A stretch of 64,000 bases of DNA. Origin: Methanomethylophilus sp963643445. GTDB lineage: Archaea > Thermoplasmatota > Thermoplasmata > Methanomassiliicoccales > Methanomethylophilaceae. Numbering within the stretch: the first letter of the stretch is position 1; each line of letters starts with the position of its first letter. This document shows positions 60,351 to 64,000 of this stretch, one piece after another. The stretch spans positions 1 to 64,000 of the forward strand of contig CAVIJO010000003.1 of assembly GCA_963643445.1 (NCBI GenBank), written 5' to 3'. Both the position numbers and the translations under genes were made by a program. Under the pieces are notes generated by a model that saw nothing but the letters and a program-made list of their open reading frames with translations, ran no database searches and was not told where the DNA came from.

Positions 60351-60695
60351 ATGGCAGAAGCGATGACACACTTCGACATCAAGAAAGGATGGTACGGCAA
60401 GATCGAAGGGGAGAACCTCGGGGCCCTCATGAAGGAGGTCTTCGGTTCGGTCAAGACCGAGGGCGACACCTTCGTGTCCTCGTTCGGAGCCATGGCCCGC
60501 ATCGAGGCGAAGATCGTATCCAAGACCGTTCTCGATGTGGCGACCGTCAACGTCGACGACATCAAATCCCTCAGCGACAGCGAGATCCTCGATTCGAAGA
60601 GGAAACTCAACGAGTTCCTTGAGAAGGCTACCGGATTCGATGCCAAGGCCCGCATGAAGAGGGCTCAGCAGAAGGCCAAGAAAGGCACGCTCTGA
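60351..60695 (+). CDS. Small archaeal protein, DUF5611-like
   Basis: 114 residues: KKGWYGKIEGENLGALMKEVFG, a beta-alpha pattern and a basic Arg/Lys C-terminal tail (ARMKRAQQKAKKGTL). It resembles the small archaeal DUF5611 family, though I hold this loosely. It follows raSEA by 4 bp and is probably co-transcribed. Function unknown. Confidence 0.7.
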   Translation: MAEAMTHFDIKKGWYGKIEGENLGALMKEVFGSVKTEGDTFVSSFGAMARIEAKIVSKTVLDVATVNVDDIKSLSDSEILDSKRKLNEFLEKATGFDAKARMKRAQQKAKKGTL

Positions 60696-60724
60696 GGGCC
60701 TTTCCCAAACCCTTTCCCGCGCCT

Positions 60725-60960
60725 CTATAATATAATAAATTATAGGCGCACCTTTTTATACAACATGGCTATACACAACCCTAGATTGGACATACTCTGT
60801 GTCTGACCAGACGTATCGGGCAATGCATCCGCATCCCACGTTCAACTCATGTCGAGAACGACGTTTTCGAGATGGATACGGCGTCACGGTCAGTTCATGA
60901 AGGCGTTCGTCTGAATAAGCGCGAGGTTAGCGAAGAGACCCTCGCAGGTATGTGTAAAAT
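60725..60960 (+). promoter_or_regulatory. S10 ribosomal operon promoter and structured leader
   Basis: CTATAAT (60725-60731) and ATTATAG (60739-60745) are inverted repeats just upstream of the TATA box (TTTTATA, 60754-60760), so transcription should start near 60783, about 178 nt before L3. The leader contains TCGAGAACG/CGTTTTCGA complementarity (about 60852-60870) and GCGAGG ... CCTCGC (about 60922-60946) just before the L3 start. No tRNA or known riboswitch is recognised. It may be an autoregulatory target. Confidence 0.45.
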
Positions 60961-61962
60961 ATGCCGCAAACAAGACGCCCAACAAAGGGTTCCAGGGCAT
61001 TCGGCCCTAGGAAGAGAGCAAAGTCGCAGACGCCCAGGTTAGACTCCTGGCCCGAGATCAGCGGAGCCCCTAAGATCCAGGGATTCGCAGGATACAAGGC
61101 AGGAATGACCCATGCGTTCGTAGTCGACAAAAGAGCGAAGAGCACCACCTCCGGAATGGAAGTCCAGGTGCCCGTGACCGTTATCGAGGTCCCGCCCATG
61201 AAAATCGCAGCCGTCAGGTTCTACGAGAACACCATTCTCGGACTCAAGACGGCCGGCGAGGTCTGGGCGGCCGACGCAGACGTGGATCCCCTCCTCAAGA
61301 GAAGGGTCAACGTCCCCAAGAGGGGAGAGCCCGACTTCGGCAAATTCGACGGAATGGATGTCGAGGACGTCCGTGTCCTCGCCTACACCCAGCCCAAGCT
61401 GGTCAGCGGAGTTCCCAAGAAGGTCCCCGACCTCATGGAGCTCAGGATCGGCGGAGGAAACGTGAAGGAGAGGATCGAGTACGCCAAGAGTATCCTCGGC
61501 AAAGAGGTCGCCGTTACCGACTTCGCACCCGAGGGAGCGTTCGTCGATGTCATCGCCATCACCACCGGTAAGGGATTCCAGGGAGTTACCAAGAGGTGGG
61601 GAGTCAAGCTGCTGTCCCACAAGAACAGCAAGCACCGCCGCGGTATCGCCAACCTCGGACCCAAGAGACCCGGCTACGTGAGGAGCACCGTCCCCCAGGC
61701 CGGACAGGTCGGATACCACCAGAGGACCGAGCTCAACAAGAAGATCATGAAGGTAGGAACCGACGCCAACGAGATCAACCCCGCCGGCGGTTTCATCAAC
61801 TACGGGGAAGTCAGGAACACCTACGTGCTCATCCACGGATCCGTTCCCGGACCCACCAAGAGACTCATCAGGTTCAGGGACGCAACCCGCATTCCCGCCA
61901 AGGCAGACACCAGCGCGGCCGAGATCACCTACGTTTCGGTCCAGTCTCAGCAGGGAGCGTGA
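60961..61962 (+). CDS. rpl3: 50S ribosomal protein L3
   Basis: 333 residues, the archaeal long form: GSRAFGPRKRAKSQTPR start, FAGYKAGMTHAFVVD, KGFQGVTKRWGVKLL, PGYVRSTVPQAGQVGYHQRTE. First gene of the S10 operon. Confidence 0.97.
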   Translation: MPQTRRPTKGSRAFGPRKRAKSQTPRLDSWPEISGAPKIQGFAGYKAGMTHAFVVDKRAKSTTSGMEVQVPVTVIEVPPMKIAAVRFYENTILGLKTAGEVWAADADVDPLLKRRVNVPKRGEPDFGKFDGMDVEDVRVLAYTQPKLVSGVPKKVPDLMELRIGGGNVKERIEYAKSILGKEVAVTDFAPEGAFVDVIAITTGKGFQGVTKRWGVKLLSHKNSKHRRGIANLGPKRPGYVRSTVPQAGQVGYHQRTELNKKIMKVGTDANEINPAGGFINYGEVRNTYVLIHGSVPGPTKRLIRFRDATRIPAKADTSAAEITYVSVQSQQGA

Positions 61963-61967
61963 TTTGA

Positions 61968-62744
61968 ATGACCACAACCAACGTTTATTCCGTGAAGGGA
62001 GAGGTCGCAGGGACCATCGACGTGCCCGCTGCATTCGCAACCGAGTACAGGCCCGACCTCATCAAGAAAGCGATCCTTGCCGCTGCGGCCAACTCGAGGC
62101 AGCCCTACGGACCCAACAAGATGTCCGGAATGAGGCACTCCGTCAGCACCTGGGGCAAGGGACGCGGAGTCGCACGTGTTCAGAGGCTCGCCGACGGAAG
62201 GAGAGCGACCCAGTCGCCCAACAACATCTCCGGACGCAGGGCACATCCCCCGAAAGTCGAGAAGATCTGGGCACAGAAAGTCAACAAGAAGGAACTCAAG
62301 CTCGCCCGCCTTTCCGCACTCGCCGCAACTGCTTGCGCCGAGACCGTCAAGGCCCGCGGACACAGGTTCGACGACAAGGTAACCTTCCCCATCGTGGTCG
62401 ACGACGCCCTCAACGACGTCAAGGCCGCAGCCGAGGTCAAGGCACTGTTCGACGCCATCGGAATCGGATACGATGTAGAGCGCGCCAAGGACGGAACCAA
62501 GATCCGCGCCGGAAGGGGAAAGATGAGGAACAGAAAATACAGGACCCCTGTATCTGTTCTTATTGTAATATCTGATAAGGACAGGAAGGCCGCCGTCTTC
62601 AGCGGAGCCAACAACCTGCCCGGAGTCGAGGTCGAGGAGATCAGCACGCTGAACACCTCCCTGCTCGCTCCCGGAGGGGACGCCGGAAGGCTTACCGTGT
62701 ACACGAAGTCTGCCATCGAGAAGATCGGAGAGTGGACAGAATGA
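61968..62744 (+). CDS. rpl4: 50S ribosomal protein L4
   Basis: 258 residues with RQPYGPNKMSGMRHSVSTWGKGRG and ARGHRFDDKVTFPIVVDD. The archaeal L4 form (L1e). Overlaps L23 by 4 bp. Confidence 0.97.
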   Translation: MTTTNVYSVKGEVAGTIDVPAAFATEYRPDLIKKAILAAAANSRQPYGPNKMSGMRHSVSTWGKGRGVARVQRLADGRRATQSPNNISGRRAHPPKVEKIWAQKVNKKELKLARLSALAATACAETVKARGHRFDDKVTFPIVVDDALNDVKAAAEVKALFDAIGIGYDVERAKDGTKIRAGRGKMRNRKYRTPVSVLIVISDKDRKAAVFSGANNLPGVEVEEISTLNTSLLAPGGDAGRLTVYTKSAIEKIGEWTE

Positions 62745-63022
62745 AGCAGAGCGACATACTCATCAGGCCGTACGTGACTGAGAAGTCCCTCAACCTCATG
62801 GCCGGGACCCCCAGGCAGAAATTCAAGGACGGCAACAAGATCGAGTTCCTTGTTCACAGGGACGCAGACAAGCAGGACATCAAGACCGCCTTCGAAGAGT
62901 ACTTCGAGGTCAAGGTGGAAAAAGTCTGGACGAGGATCCAGAAGGACGGCAAGCACGCCATCATCCAGCTTGCGGAAGGATACTCCGCAGAGGACGTCGG
63001 CGCGAGGGTCGGAGTGTTCTGA
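62741..63022 (+). CDS. rpl23: 50S ribosomal protein L23
   Basis: 93 residues: LIRPYVTEKSLNLM and IKTAFEEYFEVKVEKVWT. ATG 62741 follows GGAGAG and overlaps the L4 stop; the in-frame upstream start at 62732 lacks this spacing. Confidence 0.95.
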   Translation: MKQSDILIRPYVTEKSLNLMAGTPRQKFKDGNKIEFLVHRDADKQDIKTAFEEYFEVKVEKVWTRIQKDGKHAIIQLAEGYSAEDVGARVGVF

Positions 63023-63031
63023 GGTGAGAAT

Positions 63032-63730
63032 ATGGGAAAAAGATTGATACCGCAGAGAAGGGGCCGCGGAGGCTCCCACTACCGTTCCCCGTCCCACAGA
63101 CATGTGGACGACGTCAGGATCCCCCACTATGTGGAGGCCCAGGGAACGATCAAGGACCTCATTCAGGCTCCCGGAAGGACCAGCCCTCTCGCAGTCATCG
63201 ACTTCAACGGCAGGAAGAGCTACCAGCTCGCCGTCGAGGGGACCAGGGTCGGACAGAAGATCGAAATCGGCGGAAACAAGATCGAGGTCGGAAACATTCT
63301 GGCACTCGGATCAGTTCCCGAGGGAACCCTCGTGCACAACGTCGAGGGACAGCCCGGAGACGGAGGAAAGTTCGTCAAGACCGCCGGAACCTCCGCACTC
63401 GTCGTCAGCAGGGGAAAGCACGTCGTGCTCAGCATGCCTTCCGGTGTGCTCAAGGAGTTCGACCCCAACTGCCGCGCAGTGATCGGAGTCGTCGCAGGCG
63501 GAGGACGTGTCGACAAGCCTCTCGGAAAGGCAGGAAAGAACTACCTTACCCTCAGGTCCAGATCCGTCGCTAACAAGAAGACCAGCGGAGTGGCGATGAA
63601 CGCTGTCGACCACCCGCACGGAGGAGGAAGCCACCCGCACGTCGGAGGACCCAACTGCCATGGCAGGACCGCACCTCCCGGACAGAAGGCCGGATTCATA
63701 GCGCCTAAGAAGAAAGTTAAGAGGAAGTGA
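63032..63730 (+). CDS. rpl2: 50S ribosomal protein L2
   Basis: 232 residues: GKRLIPQRRGRGGSHYRSPS start and the peptidyl-transferase-near NAVDHPHGGGSHPHVGGPNC. Archaeal length. Confidence 0.97.
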   Translation: MGKRLIPQRRGRGGSHYRSPSHRHVDDVRIPHYVEAQGTIKDLIQAPGRTSPLAVIDFNGRKSYQLAVEGTRVGQKIEIGGNKIEVGNILALGSVPEGTLVHNVEGQPGDGGKFVKTAGTSALVVSRGKHVVLSMPSGVLKEFDPNCRAVIGVVAGGGRVDKPLGKAGKNYLTLRSRSVANKKTSGVAMNAVDHPHGGGSHPHVGGPNCHGRTAPPGQKAGFIAPKKKVKRK

Positions 63731-63735
63731 TCTCG

Positions 63736-64000
63736 ATGGCAAAGAAGATAATGGGATCCGCAAAGGCCTCTAGGAGAAAATCCAGAAAGAAGGCATCGGC
63801 GATCCAGGCGAGGAGAAAGAAAGAGTTCATGTTCCGTGGATACAACATGGAACAGCTCTTGGCCATGCCTTTCGAAGAAGTGCTCGAGCTCCTGCCGTCC
63901 AGGTCGAGGAGGACCTACCTCCGCGGTCTGAACTACGAGCAGCAGCTCCTGTTCGACAAACTCAAGGGAGATGTCGACGGGCCCGTCAGGACCCACCGCA
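63736..64000 (+). CDS. rps19: 30S ribosomal protein S19, 3' end outside window
   Basis: The frame from ATG 63736 reads a basic start (KASRRKSRKKASAIQARRKK), FMFRGYNMEQLLAMPFEEVLELL and PSRSRRTYLRGL, archaeal S19, and runs off the window end after 88 codons. Confidence 0.93.
   Translation, partial: MAKKIMGSAKASRRKSRKKASAIQARRKKEFMFRGYNMEQLLAMPFEEVLELLPSRSRRTYLRGLNYEQQLLFDKLKGDVDGPVRTHR

Noticed and set aside
1..64000. CRISPR arrays, insertion sequences, prophage or integrase genes
   Set aside because: No regularly spaced repeats, transposase or phage structural frames were seen. The tRNA genes show no adjacent integrase or duplicated 3' ends.

Overview
The window is archaeal chromosome, GC-rich (roughly 57 %) and gene-dense. 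Archaeal hallmarks are ribosomal proteins L18e, L13, S9, L3, L4, L23, L2 and S19 in archaeal order, RpoN, NAC, RadB, Bud32, MptA (methanopterin synthesis), RaSEA (archaeosine), isopentenyl phosphate kinase, TATA boxes about 25 bp before many leaderless start codons, and a 5S rRNA gene standing alone. Together with HypC, an HdrD-like iron-sulfur protein, several bacterial-type acquisitions and a choloylglycine-hydrolase-family enzyme, this fits a host-associated methanogen of the Thermoplasmata, most likely Methanomassiliicoccales. No methanogenesis gene proper (mcr, mta, hdrA) lies in the window, so that placement is inference.

Layout. 0-10 kb: a truncated AAA-ATPase-like gene, an M24 peptidase, a probable structured RNA, ilvC, two tandem acetolactate synthase genes separated by a 31-codon membrane ORF, then type II GAPDH and pgk. 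10-17 kb: a permease remnant and a lysine operon read leftward (Lrp regulator, dapA, lysC, lysA, dapF, dapL). 17-29 kb: MscS channel, A24 prepilin peptidase, radical SAM enzyme, thiL, a LarA-family gene with an HdrD-like gene and folP, two unknown membrane proteins, a compact E1-like / beta-grasp / JAB-like cassette, hxlB and a TIM-barrel protein. 29-31 kb: the L18e-L13-S9-RpoN operon and tRNA-Pro(GGG). 31-39 kb: Ntn hydrolase, MFS exporter with a palindromic operator, XRE plus DUF2975-like pair, ABC exporter, isochorismatase-like hydrolase, tRNA-Pro(TGG), rdgB and bud32.

39-52 kb: radB, the isoprenoid operon IPK / IDI-2 / prenyl synthase, 5S rRNA, hypC and NAC, AlaX, a second Lrp regulator, a bacterial-type AspRS, a CbiX-like chelatase and gatCAB. 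The AspRS carries His31 and Gly81 and sits near gatCAB, suggesting tRNA-dependent asparagine formation. 52-64 kb: TPR protein, amt-glnK behind a strong palindrome, initiator tRNA-Met, SCP2-like protein, rnhB, mptA, a TPD-motif nuclease homologous to human CDIN1, a CoA-disulfide-reductase-like enzyme, raSEA and the start of the S10 ribosomal operon with a structured leader.

Two observations stand out. First, the 9-mer CTGGCACAT occurs 19 times by eye where about 0.5 is expected, in all kinds of genes and especially beside terminators, like a DNA uptake or Chi-like word. Second, genes 26329-27688 form an overlapping three-gene cassette with the architecture of a ubiquitin-like modification system whose modifier lacks a C-terminal diglycine and whose JAB-like domain has lost its zinc-binding histidines.
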